DNA of 64,000 nt from Diorhabda sublineata (Eukaryota; Arthropoda; Insecta; Coleoptera; Chrysomelidae): assembly GCF_026230105.1 (NCBI RefSeq), contig NC_079477.1, positions 6,267,001-6,331,000 of the forward strand, written 5' to 3'. Under the pieces are notes generated by a model. The model was not told where the DNA came from. It did not search any database and worked only from the letters and a program-made list of their open reading frames with translations. Shown here in pieces: positions 13,940 through 26,979 of the stretch. The translations under genes were made by a program, and so were the position numbers. Every line of letters begins with the position of its first letter. Within the stretch, counting starts at the first letter, position 1.

Positions 13940-16500
13940 TCGATTTTGGGTCTCTTTCGTTTCAATCAGTTTCTTTAATAATTTTTGAAAAATAGATAGA
14001 CGTTTCGACTTTTCTTCAAGTCTTTATGAAAATATGATATTGACACCGACAATTTGCGTATTTATATTGATCAATAGATCACCTTCATCATGAATATCAA
14101 AATAAGAATAAAATCAAACTAGAACTTTGCTCTATTTTGTAAATTGTAATAAAACTACAAATAATTTAATTGACTACTGCTATATATTTGAGATGTAAGG
14201 ATTAGGGAAAAATTAATTTTTCTAATTATCACTGAGGTATGTCTTATCCAAATTATTACTTCTTTATATATTTCTCTTTCGATTTGTTTTGATGTCTCAA
14301 TAGCATCGAATAATCTTCCTCGTTTATGTTTTATTTCAATTTTCCATCTTGTGTTAATGTCATGACCTGCTCTATTTTTGTGCCCGGCTTTTTCGGTATT
14401 AGTCTTGTGATTGCTTATTTTCATACTCTAATTTTATTGGGGTACAATATCAAATATTATCAATTCAAAGCGCCAGTTACTTTGAGCACGGAAGAGTATG
14501 ATTTAGGAAACCATTTTATTGAAAAATCCCTTCATCATCTGATGATTCCATAAATGGCTTTATATGAGTGTAAGTGCAAATAAATAACAATATCAATGCT
14601 CGAACAAAAGTTTTTTTATCAATTTTTAAACCAGAGGTACGATTCATTTTAAGTCATAACACTGTAGAAAATTATTTAAAATAATTTTTATTCAATCAAT
14701 TCATTTTTGTGTTGATTTAGCCCAAAGTAAAACGTAATTTATAGAAATCTACAGCAACAGTTCCGCAGGTTCAAATTTTTCTACTACAGAGGACAATCGA
14801 ATCACAAGAACTGAGTTGCTGAGGATCCTCTTGAGGAATCTAAAAGGCATACAGAAACTTTTTCAAATGGAGTTGAATCAGGCACTTATAGTGAATTAAG
14901 TTCCCAGTGTTAATTTATCATTCAAAGCTTAATAAGGAAAGAGTTGAAGAAAACTGGGAATGGAAGAGAATAATCAATAAAAATAGTTGGAACCAAAACT
15001 AAATTTAGTAATTCGTGAATATTTTTCATATATTTTCTCAAAAAATAGATGAAGCAAGAATATTTTTTAAAGCGATTTGACGTTGAGGATCTCAAATTTA
15101 ACGAATTTTCTACATTTAATCCAAACAAAACACGTTCTCTACATATATTTTTAAAATTTCCCTTGAGACATTTTAAAAAATATGGTATTGTAACAGCTTC
15201 ATCTTCCAATTTTTATAAAATGTATCAATAAATAGATAGATAAATATGAAAAGTTCATGAATCTAATTTGAGCAATGATACCTTTTTTAAACTTTATATT
15301 TCCCTTGAGAGACGTTACTAGAATGCGAATAAATATCAGGCAATTTCGGGATTTTGTTCATAAATTTTGACCATCCATATATGGATTTACTACTCTTGAG
15401 TAACAGAGTTTCAGTCTGGCAACCTTTATTAGAAAATAATGAGATGAAATATATAAGACTGCATCGAGTTATTGGAAAAAATAAACAGTTTTCTGCTTTA
15501 ACGAACTAAAATTGAAAAGCAGAGGTAAACATTTTAATATAGTATCATGCTAGTATGAGCTCTAATTACTTCATAATTAGTAGCCTGCAGCATTGCGTAT
15601 GTTTGATTAGAACAATATTCTGATTAAATCTGAATTTGCCATAACTAGAGAAGATAGGAGAGGAGGAAATCGATTTCAAGATCGTACCATTCACAAAATT
15701 GATCATTTAATCATCGAAGACAAACTTATCTTTTTCAATACACCTATCTCAATTTTTCACAAAAAAAATAGGGTATTTACTCATAATATTTCTGAAGTTT
15801 TGATTCTCATTTAATTCTATTTTTAATTCTGGACAACTAATTCACAAGCCCCTTCTATTAAAACTAGTTTTCAATAGTCAAAATTAGAATTAACTACATT
15901 TATGCCAGAGCTTCATTACCTATTTAAATTTGAGTAGGATATTCAATATCAAAGTATGTCTCAAATAATAGATGAAAGACTGTTTCTTTCGAGCCCCGAT
16001 ACAGTTCCAAAGTAAACCTGTAAGAATCTATATATAAATAGCTCTCATTTTGTAGGATCCCGTTCAAATTGAGAGAATTCATAAACCAAAGAAAAATTCA
16101 ATCAGAAGGTTTTACTGCTATTTTCTTTTTAGAAGCTTTACATTCCCTGTGATATTTATTTCGCGAATATTTAACTGCATTTAGTTAATGATCTATTTCC
16201 ATCAATTCATAGATGAGTCGGTTCCTAATTTCTTCTTTATTTCTAATTTTTACTTCAATTATGGTGGTGTCAAGTATGTCTCGATATCAAACCAAATTTA
16301 GAATAGCGAAATTCAATCTTCAAAGTAGTTTTATTTTCACAGGCGAAAGAGTATATTCACATTCATATTTTTTCATGAAAAGCTAATGGTGATGTATTTA
16401 TGTTTATAATAATCAATTAGACGCAATATTTTTCATACCTAACCTACTTTATAAAACTAAAATTCATTCCAACAGTCTTTTGATGTCGAAAATAATTTTT
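13940..16500. other. No gene recognised
   Basis: Short frames at 14155-14424, 14326-14553, 14922-15209 and 15049-15231 show no recognisable domain. Sequence near 13990-14020 (AAAAGTCGAAACGTC on the minus strand) recalls the ends of some arthropod retroelements, but this is too weak to name. Confidence 0.45.
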
Positions 16501-16525
16501 GCATACAAATATTGTGACGCTAAGT

Positions 16526-17594
16526 TACAAAGGCTGCTACTTGAGTTTTCAGATAGAAAACTAAAACCAATTATTCATAATTGGACATGGCTTCATTGTC
16601 GAAGCATTTTTTCTCTTACGATTGAGGTACCTCCGAAACATATGATTTGAACTCATCAAACGCTTCTCAGGTGCTTTGATCTGCGGAAGTAAAAAGAAAT
16701 CATTGGGTACCGATGATGTACGCCGATTGACCCATTAATGCGATGTTTTGACTGTTCAAAAACGTTTTTGTCTGAACTGATATGTGTGCTCGCACTGTCG
16801 GGGTGGAAAATAATTGGTCTTCTTCGATTGATTTTCCCGATTTTTTCGAACACTTCTGACAAATAAATTCTGTTGTTAAGAATTGACCGTTCTACGTTGC
16901 TCTAATGGAACAGTGGCGACATGTCCAGTTATTCTGAAAAAACAGGCGGCAATTTGCTTCGAAGTACTGCGCGAACATCTTTTGTTGGATTTAGATCGTC
17001 TTGAAAGATTCGCGCCTGTTAAGATTTATAGACATCTTGTAAAGTTCCGCGCATGAATTATTTCAACATTTCTTTTCACCGACACGAGCTTTTTTTGAGC
17101 GATTGTCAAATTATTCGTTATCCAACGCGAACAAATCTTTTTGACAGCCAAATGAATATGCAATATTGATTTCATGCCAGTGGTACTAATGCCCAAGTAT
17201 GCCTCAATCTCACGGTATGAAACACGACGATCTTGCAATAACCAATCTTAAAAGACCTTTACGAATTCATCCTGTAGCGAGATGCGACCGCGATTGAATT
17301 CGGAAAACCAGCGAAACACCAATAGTTGAAGCGAGTTAATCTGAACACTGCTGTTGCTTTAATCCACTTCAAAAGTAATAGAAAATCAGCGCACCAAAAA
17401 GTTTTTACGATTTAATTCCATATTTTGACCAAGATGAATGTCTCAGATAACTGTAAACAACTCAAATAGCACTCGTATAACAACACATTCTGAGGACGTT
17501 CACCATTAAATATGTCAAACTTGATGGGAGTGTCAGATTTTGCATATTCACATCAGCGTTGCGATATCTCAAAACTTAAGTAGCAACCTCCGTA
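16526..17594 (-). mobile_element. Mariner element with terminal inverted repeats and TA duplication
   Basis: The ends at 16528 and 17592 form an imperfect inverted repeat of about 28 bp (core GCTACTT.AGTTTT.AGATA, five mismatches over 30 bases including the flanking TA), each preceded or followed by TA. Minus-strand transposase pieces in order: QDRRVSYREIEAYLGIS, KKICSRWITNNLTIAQKK, RSTSKQIAACFF, RITGHVATVPLEQRRTVNS and PIIFHPDSASTH, where the second-site Asp is kept but Asn is changed. Its final block is reduced. Several shifts and stops and a gap between RSK and RSTSK show a dead, internally deleted copy. The family is the insect Mos1-like mariner group. Confidence 0.9.
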
Positions 17595-18059
17595 TTAAAA
17601 CTATTTACTCACTAATGTGATGTATCAACAATTATTAAACCACTACTTGATTTAAAAATGTACTACTAACAGGTTTTTCACTACGTAAACTACTATTGAG
17701 CTAAACAATCCAAATCTATTTAAATTTGGACCCTTACTAGTTGTTTTGTTCTCGAAGTCTTTAAAACTTGTTCTTGTTTATCAACCTCTCGTAATCTTGT
17801 GTTTTAAGCAGTTCTTTGCACATTCTTCTGAAATTTAGAAGTATATTTACCTAAAATATAATTATTGGTTCGGTCTAAATAATAATCTCTTCTTATTGTT
17901 AACAGTGAAATAGTTCTATGATAGAAAATTGATTGATAAATAATTATGACAATTATTGTATACTGGTGAGAACAATATCCTGATAAGCACTTAGCCTCGC
18001 TATCCGATTGCCCCAGTATCATGAAATTATGGTACATTCACGTAGACGGCGAAATTTCA

Positions 18060-18365
18060 GCACATAGGAGTCTGCAATCACAATCAGTGATCCGATTTTT
18101 ATTTTATGAAGGTAAACCAAAGAGTATTTGGATATTGTATATGGTGACTCTTCCCTTAGATAGCGACTGCCGCAAATTCATTCACCAAGTTCCAATTCGG
18201 TTATTGGTCAGATTTTGATGAATCACGTCCAGGTACCTCGGAAACAACTACAGCGAAGGATATTGGCAGATCCCCAATTGAATGTACGAGAGATAGTTGT
18301 CATATTCGACTCCATTTGGCAAAGAAAAAAGTATTAGGGCTACGAAATTCTGCAGTAGTAGTAAT
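18060..18365 (+). mobile_element. Mariner transposase N-terminal relic
   Basis: VIRFLFYEGKPKS (first helix-turn-helix) is followed, after a frame change, by DFDESRPGTSETTTAKD and later LHLAKKKVLGLRNSA, the usual order of DNA-binding blocks in one mariner subfamily distinct from the element at 16526-17594. The catalytic domain is missing. Confidence 0.7.
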
Positions 18366-18419
18366 TTTCGCACTATCATCCCAATATTAAACTTACTTCA
18401 ATTTAATATATTTTATATG

Positions 18420-19095
18420 CGTGGCAGGAAAAACATCACTTAGAGTGTTCAGAGACGGAGTAACCAAAGAAAAATCCTCCCTAAATAATGGCCAAATCCA
18501 GGACATGCCTCAGAAAGATGTATCGAGAAAGTTTACCTCAATACTAAGCTGTAGAAGTAAGTGTAATCAAAACACCATAAAAGTAGTGAATAGAAATGCT
18601 ATTAAATGGTATATGGATGGATCTAAAGCAGCAAGCAGGATTAATGGATGGAATAGGAGTGTACGGGCGTAGAATTAAACACTCTAGAAGCCTGAGCAAC
18701 ACACCTAACCTTTTTAAGAAGAAATTTATGCAATTGAAAAATGTGTCCACTTCAATGTAGAGAGCAACTATCGCAAACAGGAGATCATCATCCTGTCCGA
18801 TAGCCAAGTAGTCAATTAGAGCTTTAAGCTCCAATATCATAAAATCCAAACTCGTTTGGCAAGAAAAGTAAAGTTACCCTATAATGGATTTAGGAACACC
18901 CCGGAGGTAAAGGAAAATGAAATAGATCATTATCTCGCTAAAGTAGGGATAGACAAGCCCTTCATTGGACCTGAGCTCTTCTGTGGTATCAGCCACAGAA
19001 CAATGGAAAAAACATTGGAAAAGAAGGTATATAGGGTCAAAATCAATTACTGTGACAACCTACAGGAGCTGAGATTAACAGAAAATTAAGATACT
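18420..19095 (+). mobile_element. Non-LTR retrotransposon RNase H domain relic
   Basis: IKWYMDGSKAASRING (first RNase H Asp in the DGS motif), EEIYAIEKCVHFN (Glu block), IIILSDSQVV (second Asp block), then ENEIDHYLAKVGIDKPFIGP (final block). These follow in order with stops between. A relative lies at 36310-36890. Confidence 0.8.
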
Positions 19096-19633
19096 TATCC
19101 TAAAAAATTTTACAAAAAATTTGATGGAACAATTAATAACATTATGGAAACCATAAATTTCAGTGGAAACGATAAAAAAATCCTTCACTATTATCAGAAT
19201 AGCACAAATTATTCAAAGTATTATATTAAAAAACTTAACTGCCGTTATAGTCTCCAAACATATTGGAAATTCAACCAAGATTCATATAACTTTCCGACGA
19301 CAGATGGCCACAATTTGTGGTCCCATCGATATGCCAAACAAACTCTACGCAAAAATACAAGGGTGACGTGTATTTAGGACGTTGCATACCCATTCGTTTT
19401 GATTGGTTGGAATATCTACTATTTTTCCATTCGACTATCGCTAAGTACAATAACACATATTTTATTAACCATTTCTGGAGTAATTGCAGTAAATAATGTT
19501 CCCTTTCAACGTCATACGTGTTTATATGGCTACTTTTGAATAAGGGAATAAAATGTAGCTCTAGTGATATTAATATGAAAAGTGATATTAATAAGGTCAT
19601 TTTCTGATCTATTTTTTATGTAGTAGTAGATTC

Positions 19634-19673
19634 ATGCAAACATTAACGATACTTGCATCGTTAATGTTTGCAT
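19634..19673. repeat. Perfect 17-bp hairpin, 6-base loop
   Basis: ATGCAAACATTAACGAT, loop ACTTGC, then its exact reverse complement. Surrounding sequence is otherwise featureless. No run of Ts or other transcription signal makes it a terminator. Confidence 0.9.
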
Positions 19674-19989
19674 CAATCCTATTGCATGTAATGATCAATT
19701 ACTAATTACTTCTTGATAGATTTTCTGAAGTCTTGTCTTGCTAACCACAATCAAAATCGTTCAGATTCGAAGTAACCACTGCTGATTGGAATCGAAAAAT
19801 CGGGCTATAAAATTTTATCCAGGCACAACTCAGTCTTTACATGTGTTGGTGCAGTGGGAAGCATTTGCGTTTGCCGTTAAGGTCTTCTTAGGCTTAGAAA
19901 AACTGTAAGTGCATCGAAACTAAAAACTGGAGTCGGTCCATTATATCACTGGAAAACTTTGAGATAATGAGAGGTTCAATTTTGTGATC

Positions 19990-20650
19990 ACCACGGGCGT
20001 CGCCCTTACAAAAATGAGTATACTCCAAGGGTAGACGCGATCTTCATATCGGGGAATGCTATGAAGAACTACACTTTCATCCATACAAGATGGCAATTGT
20101 GTAGAAACTGTCTGAACGTGACTAAAATTCTCAGAAGAGCACCTATGAAGTTATTCTGGATTTCGTTCCTGAGGATGCTTTGTTTTTTGTAGTAATGAAG
20201 CCTATTTCTATTTGTGTAGGTCTGTGAATGAACAAAACATGAGCTACTGGTTTGATACGAATCCTCCAAAATTGCATGAAAAACAATTTTAGTCAAAGTG
20301 TTGTATGTAATTTTCTCAACTGCAATTATTGGTTCCTAGTTTGAGAAAAATGTGAATTTGGACCGGTATGTTACAAGATTTTTTTTAAAGAGCTAGATGA
20401 GCTGGACGTTTGTTCCAATGAAGACAGTGCAACGATACGTATCGCTGGAGCATCGATGGTTATTTTGGAACACTTCCCTGAACGCCTCATCTCAATAAAG
20501 AGCGATTTACAGTAAACTGCTATACAGATTTGACCTCATTTGATTGTTTTGAAATCCCGTGTTCGTGTGGACCGTCCAAGGATCTTTCATGGTTTATATA
20601 ACAACATCCAGAAAAAAATTGCAAACATAACCTACATAAGTGATTCCCAA
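19990..20650 (+). mobile_element. DDE transposase relic (Tc1/mariner-like, insect DUF4817-type)
   Basis: Readable blocks in order: FCSNEAYFYLCRSVNEQNMS then YWFDTNPPKLHEKQF around the first catalytic site, SATIRIAGASMVILEHFPER around the second and the following helix, and VRVDRPRIFHGLYNNIQKKI near the end. Many shifts and stops. The same broad family as 25507-26604. Confidence 0.8.
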
Positions 20651-21559
20651 AGTGATCGAGGTGAACTCTCAAGTGCCCATGGGAGATTCGACAATAAGTA
20701 AATTTTGATCACTACAGCTGATATTCATATTTTTTATTAAAAATAGAAAATATTGTAAAACAACATCAGCAACAGGTCTACTCAAAGCTGTAATTGGTCT
20801 ACAAAACTTTCTGATTCATACAAAGCGTTCTATTAAGCTTTGCAATGCTTTTCGAATAATCAAAATAATGCTCCTCTTAATAAGTTATTATGTTCTATAA
20901 ATTTTGAACAAAGTATAATTTTTATTGCAAAATATGATTGACACTAATGAAACGAACAACAAATGTATACAATAATGAAGGTTATTTCCAACGACTCAAT
21001 ATTAAAACAACTATTTAAATTATATAATCATTAAAAAACAAAATAATTTATTCCCAATAGGTGAATTATTATCTGAAATGATCTGATAACAGATTTGAAT
21101 GACCTTAACCTTACTACCTACACATCGTAGGATTCTTAAAAATTCCAAAAATATACATTACATGGGACAATTTTACGTTCCAATAAAATTAGTTTATTAC
21201 ACAATATGTCGCAACAATCCTTTTATGTTTAGTAGTACTAAAAGATTTTGATTTGTCTGAATATTAGGATACTTTCGAATTTCAAATCAAAGATTTTGAA
21301 TTGGATAATATTAATCTTGAACAATTTGTAATGTTTGATCACTGTGTAATAAAATTTATGTTGAATTTTACAGATAGATTATCAAAAATATATAGTGTAT
21401 GAATCAAGGGGTGCAAATTTCAAACATATATTCCATATACAGGGCGGTACACGCAATTCCATACTCGATATTTCCATTATGAGTCACATCTAGTAAAATT
21501 TGGCACGTTTCAAGTAGGTGATAGTATTTATTTTAAATTAATAAAGATATAAAATTTGT

Positions 21560-22700
21560 AATTAATGATACAGTATAATAGAGAAACTTCTTGATGATGA
21601 ACATCTCACATTACTACTGAGAATCTTAAACAAAATTTACGAGACAGGTAATATTCCAGAAGAATGGCTTGGTTCGACTTTTATCACCCTACCCAGTCAA
21701 GTCAAATGCAAAACGTTGTAATGAATACCGCCTTTTAAATCTAATGTCTAGATCAACAGACAACCGTAATAGCTTGCTTCATAGATAACAAGAGGGCTTT
21801 TGACAATGTGAATCATGATATCGTGATTAACTTATTAATAAACTGAGACTCTATAGTAGCGACATCACTATAATTAAACAGATAAAGTGCGATAACCGTC
21901 TCTCGGAATAACTTAAAATTATGAAAGGTGTAAGACAGGGTTGCGTTTTTCCCCGCTCCTGTTTAATATATATTCAGAGTCAATTTTCCATTGACTCTGA
22001 CATTGAAATTGGGGAAATCTTAAACAATATTAGGTATGCAGATGACACTGTAATACTAGCCCACACCATTCGAGATAATCAACAACTATTAAACAAAGTA
22101 AATACTATCAGTGAAAATCACGGACTTAAAATGAACTACAGTAAAACGAAATTCATGGTAATATCGAAAACTAGTATTAATAATGTTCCGCTGTCAATTA
22201 ATAACCAACCTATAGAGAGAGTACACCGTTTTAAGTATTTGGGAAGCTGGCTGAATGACGAGTGGAACCCAGATGAGGAAATTAAGACAAGAATAGAGAT
22301 AGCCAGGAGCACGTTTTTTAAATTAAAGTCGCTTCTCACAAGTAATGACCTTAACCTGAGAACACAATGGAAAATAACACAATGCTATGTTTTGACTACC
22401 CTACTTTATGGTGTTGAGAGCAGGAGTTTAAAGGTCTCCAGCATGCGTAAGGTGGAAACTTTTGAAATGTGGCTCTTTAGACGGATCCTTAAAATACCAT
22501 AGACGGATCGGGTAAGCAACGACGAGGTGCTAAGACCAATGAATAGAAAACGAGAACTATTAACCATTGTAAAGAGAAGGAAAGCTTCCTACTTTGGTCA
22601 CATTTTTAGAAATTAAAAATATGCCTTGTTACAGCTGATCATGGAAGGGAAGATAGAAGGCAGGCGTGGCCTGGTTTATGGTTGAAAAACCTTCGAGATA
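21560..22700 (+). mobile_element. RTE-like non-LTR retrotransposon, RT to 3' end
   Basis: Starts with LLDDEHLTLLLRILNKIYET and NIPEEWLGSTFITLP (early RT blocks), then broken frames, then a 193-codon frame at 21921-22502 with MKGVRQGCVFPRS, IRYADDTVILAHTI (the RT catalytic box, intact), LNDEWNPDEEIKTRIEIAR and MWLFRRILKIP. After a stop the element continues RKASYFGHIFRN and QLIMEGKIEGRRG. The longest intact RT stretch in the window, but clearly a pseudogene. Confidence 0.9.
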
Positions 22701-23600
22701 GACTTATTTCCTTATATAAATAAATCATATCTACAGTTCTCCATCTACTACACATAAAAATTGAACTAAAGAAGTCAGGTGATTGAATTTTATTTTTTTA
22801 TTTTGGTTTAATTGTAGCTATTAAGATTAACTAATTTTTTATGATTGACACCGATAGCAAAAAACTATCTATAGAAATCATTAATATACTAAAAATTCTA
22901 GCAAAAATGATAGTGAAATATTCAACTTCAACCCTCCTAACTGAAATTTCAATGATGATTGATTGAGACAATTCTGTTCGCCAAAACTATGAACATAAGT
23001 CCAATTTTCTCCTGATTCTTGCTTATTTTTTCTAACTCTATAAAGCCATACGAATGTAAAATTAAATTTCGAAATATAATAATGATTATAAGAATAAGCG
23101 AGAGGCATTTAAAAATAAAGAATAGGTTATATCTTATACTTTCATGGATCTCCCTTGTATTATATTCTTTCAGACCCTTGCACAATTCTATCTAAAGGTT
23201 ATTCTGCATTTATTGATCACTAATAGACATTAATCCTCGAAAATAAATATTGATGGGGTGAACACTGGATTATATTGTTTATAGTTTTTTTCTTTAATTA
23301 AACTTTGATGTTGATTGTTTACGATCATGATACACCACTGGCAGTATTGTGATCTCAATTAGGAATACCCCAAATTATTTAGTCGTCAAACAATACGTCT
23401 ACATAGCTTTGATCTTAGTATATAAATTGCAACCAATAATTGAATAAAATATTGAATATTTGAATCAGAACTACACAAAGCTTGAAAAAATAACAAGAAG
23501 AGAATAAAATAAGATAAACAGGAAGCAATAATATCAATAAGAAGGTCAATAGAACATAATTGAAAAAACACTGATATATAATTATTAATTGAAAAGCAAT
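22701..23600. other. No feature recognised
   Basis: AT-rich, only short chance frames. Confidence 0.45.
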
Positions 23601-23604
23601 TTAT

Positions 23605-24100
23605 TGTTACGAACTTGTCCACGACATGGACCGTGAAGACGGTTCTGTTATGTTATGATAGAAGAGTCTAAAGTCTTCCGGATACAAAGGCTGTTTACAT
23701 GTTTTTTATAAGCAATGGCGAATTGTTTATATTTTTTTAGAACTAATTTTTAGTCCGGGCTTTTCATTTATTGATCATCTAGAATTATTGAGAAATTTTT
23801 TTTGGGTATAAATACTAGTTAGTTTATGAGCTACGCAGCAGTGTATAATTAAAAGCGACGAAATAGTATAAAGTAACCGGTGAATTCAAATAAATTAAGG
23901 AAGAAGTAATAAATGTAGTGAATAGTTAATTATATAAGTAGAAATAAGGTAGTTATAGCGTCTAGTATTAGTATGTAAATAAATTATGTAAGTAAAATAC
24001 AGTGTGTACAAATTCACCCGTTAGATATAGTTTGAATAAATAAGAAAAACAATACAATAAATTACACAAAATATATTCACTATAATACAATATTTATAAC
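23605..24100 (+). mobile_element. Candidate solo LTR (Gypsy-like)
   Basis: Runs from TGTTACGAACTTG to TATAACA, the TGTTA...TAACA ends typical of Gypsy-group LTRs. It contains a promoter-like GGGTATAAATACTAG at about 23804 and AATAAA-rich sequence downstream. No matching target duplication was seen and no internal retroviral gene lies nearby. Sequence at 13186-13390 shares the GTGTAAATA...AATTCACCC arrangement and may be a second, older fragment. Confidence 0.4.
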
Positions 24101-24559
24101 AATTCAGCTACAAACAATGAAAAATAATACTGAAGAAAATTAACTGTTCCACTGGATTTCCACCCGCTTTTTACCAAATGTAGTGGGAATGTGTTAGTGA
24201 TGATTTGCCTTCGGCTCACGTTTGCTTTCACTCATCAGCCGGGATAAAATTAAGTTCATAAAACCTAAATTATCGCGACGTTTACACTATCGAACAATTC
24301 CATTAATATTTTTGTGTGTAGCGAAATATGTTCCAATGCCATACAAGAACTGAACGGTACAGAGATGAACAGAACCTTCCCAAAAGTTAAGAATATTTCT
24401 AAATCTCTTCATTGAAAACTAAATCGATCTGTTTACGAGTACTAATGTATTTTTCGTATCTGTGATAAGTAGTCTAAGTTCAGGTTTGATTATTTTTATT
24501 TGTATAAAAATATTGAGGTGCGCAAAATTTTTCGTTAGTTTTAATAATGCTAAAAAGAA

Positions 24560-25290
24560 AATTAAGAAGAATTTATTGGATTAGTCCAAGCGTGCTTAAT
24601 TGATGAATGTCGCGAATCCCCTAAATGTGTCTCAAAGTGTCGTTTCGAAAATTCTTATTTAATTTCAGGAGACTGAAAATGTTGCCGAAAAACGAGGAAT
24701 CGATGGAACCACCGCCATTGATGATCATTACCTGACTCGTAGACATCCTCGTAATACCTGCAAAAATCTGTGAAGAGAACTTTTTAATATTAGAGGAGTT
24801 TCTGTATCGATCTCAACAATGAGAATAATGTGGTGCGAATTCAAGATCCAGAGACTTGTAGGAACAATACCATTGATACATACTCATAAACAATACATGA
24901 TTACCTTGGATGTTCGAAAACCAAATCTGGCGTAATGAATGAAGACACGCAATATTCACAGATGAGTTCCGTCCTCGAATAAGAACATTATAAAAATCGT
25001 TAAAGCTCTTGCATCAACAGCAAGCAATGAAATTCACCTATTTTGAGGAGGTGCAATTCTGGCCATAGTTATAATGGCTGCAATGAGTCATTTTTATTGA
25101 TAATAATACGAGACTACATCGAACTGCAATAGTTTTAGAAGTCGCCTGATCTGAATCCCATAGATGATGCTTGGGATCAGCTACCAAAAGCCATTGACGT
25201 CCATAATCCGCAACCAAAAACCTTACAAGAGCTTAGAAATCTTCTTCCACAACTTCAAGCAAAATTTATCGGGAAACTTGGTAGTAAGCA
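24560..25290 (+). mobile_element. Decayed Tc1-like transposase
   Basis: LNVSQSVVSKILI and TENVAEKRGIDGTTAIDDHY (helix-turn-helix pair), RELFNIRGVSVSISTMRIMW, then a degraded middle, and finally DLNPIDDAWDQLPKAIDVHN and LQELRNLLPQLQ, the Tc1 ending. In SPDLNPIEH the Glu of DD34E is changed. Multiple stops. Confidence 0.8.
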
Positions 25291-25506
25291 TGCAAGGAAA
25301 TGTGTTCTTTTTCTTCTTTTTTATTAATTTCCTTAATAAATTCTCTTGTTTTATTATTCTATATTAGCACTTCATCTAATTTTAAGTATTCTAAGATAAG
25401 AAAGAAATTTTTGATTCAATTTTGGTATTCAACGGCTTATAAAATGAGTACTATAATCAATATCCTTAACTTTGTGCTGTTTTTATCCTACTTAGAGATG
25501 ATGATA

Positions 25507-26604
25507 TACAAGATGTCTCAAAAGAAAATTCACCATTGTATTGCTTATTGCGTGAGCGCAGCTATTCGGAGAAACGCTGAAGGTATGTCAATCGGTAGGC
25601 TGGCTCTTGGGTATTTAGTCGGTAAAAAGCATTTTTCGGGAGCGGACTGTACTGCAATATCCGTTACTTAAATAAATGGCCAGGCACTCGATTGTTTGGA
25701 AAATGGGTCGAAAAAAGACACCGGATCAACACTGTATAAGCCAAAATCCGGCCGTCCAATGTCTAGAACGGTTAAAAACGTAGACAGTGTTAATCATCAT
25801 TATTTTGTATTTTACATTAAGATTTGGGACTGTACCCTCACTAAACTCAGTGCAAGCATTGAAATCTCGGGATTATGAACACAGGCTTGACTTCGTAAAA
25901 CAGATGATTGGGCGCTTTCCAACGTTTACCAAAATCTTGTTTTTAGATGAAGCTCATGTCTATCTCAATAGACACGACAACAAGCAAAATTGCCGCTACT
26001 AGACTGCAACAAACTCAAAACACAAACATCAGAAACCCCTATATTCGACTAATGTGAGATTATGGGCTGCGATGTCAGCGCAAAGTCCTTACTTTTTTGA
26101 AGAGGAAAGGGGACGCAAAGTTATAGTGAATTCAGAGCGTTATGTATCGATGTTAGACGATTTCTTCGAGTGTGAGCCGCAAAACTTTGATGGTTATAAC
26201 TAAAAGATATGGTTCCAGCAGAAAGAAGTGATTTCACACAGGTCCAACAGATGTCTACCACGAGTTCCTGAACATTTTTTGGACAATTGATCTCCAGGAG
26301 AGGTTACATAAGTTGGACTACGCGCAGTCCCGATTTAACGTTTATAAACTGTTTACTTTGAGGTTATGTTGAATGTAAAGTTTACGTTGGCACAATTAAA
26401 AAAAAATATCCGTCACAAAATGACAGCCATCACGTAGAATCCCTATCGAGCCGTCATAGGCAATTTTAGTGCTGAAATAAACGATTGCCGTGGGCGCAAC
26501 GGTTGATAGTTTTTCAATATGTAACAATAATTTTTCCAATAAACTCTTCATTTTTCTTAAAATTGTTTTTTTTTAAAGTGAACTTTCTTTTGAGACACCT
26601 TGTA
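25507..26604 (+). mobile_element. Mariner-like element with 27-bp terminal inverted repeats
   Basis: The left end (from 25507) TACAAGATGTCTCAAAAGAA and the right end, reverse-complemented, TACAAGGTGTCTCAAAAGAA match over 27 bases with two differences, flanked by TA. Between them a transposase relic reads AAIRRNAEGMSIGRLALGYL, then KILFLDEAHVYLNRHDNKQN (first catalytic Asp kept), NSERYVSMLDDFFE, and LKKNIRHKMTAI, with stops and shifts. Length about 1.1 kb, short for the family, consistent with internal deletion. Confidence 0.92.
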
Positions 26605-26979
26605 TGTTTTTTATTGCTCAAGATATAAAACTGTAGTCAAGTCAAAAGTATGGTCAAGCAAATTTCTAGTACATTTCACTAGAGTCAATGTAAATTCGTC
26701 TTTTTTTTCAAAACTGCCACTGGGCTCGCAAATCAGTGAAATATTTTTGTCAACTTTCCTCCAAGATGATAGATGAATTAGCAACATCCAGCATTACCGT
26801 ATCCAGTTGAAATTAGTAACAACATACAAACACACTTGTTTCATAATTACTTATTCCTCTCGCGAAACAATTAGTACCGAATGAATATAAAAATGGATGA
26901 AATCCTACTTATACAAACAAATTTATATAATGAATTCATTATATTCATTAAACAACGAAGAATTATAGGAAAAACTTTT

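Noticed and set aside
19634..19673. Hairpin as a transcription terminator
   Set aside because: No adjacent gene, no T-run after the stem, and the genome is eukaryotic.
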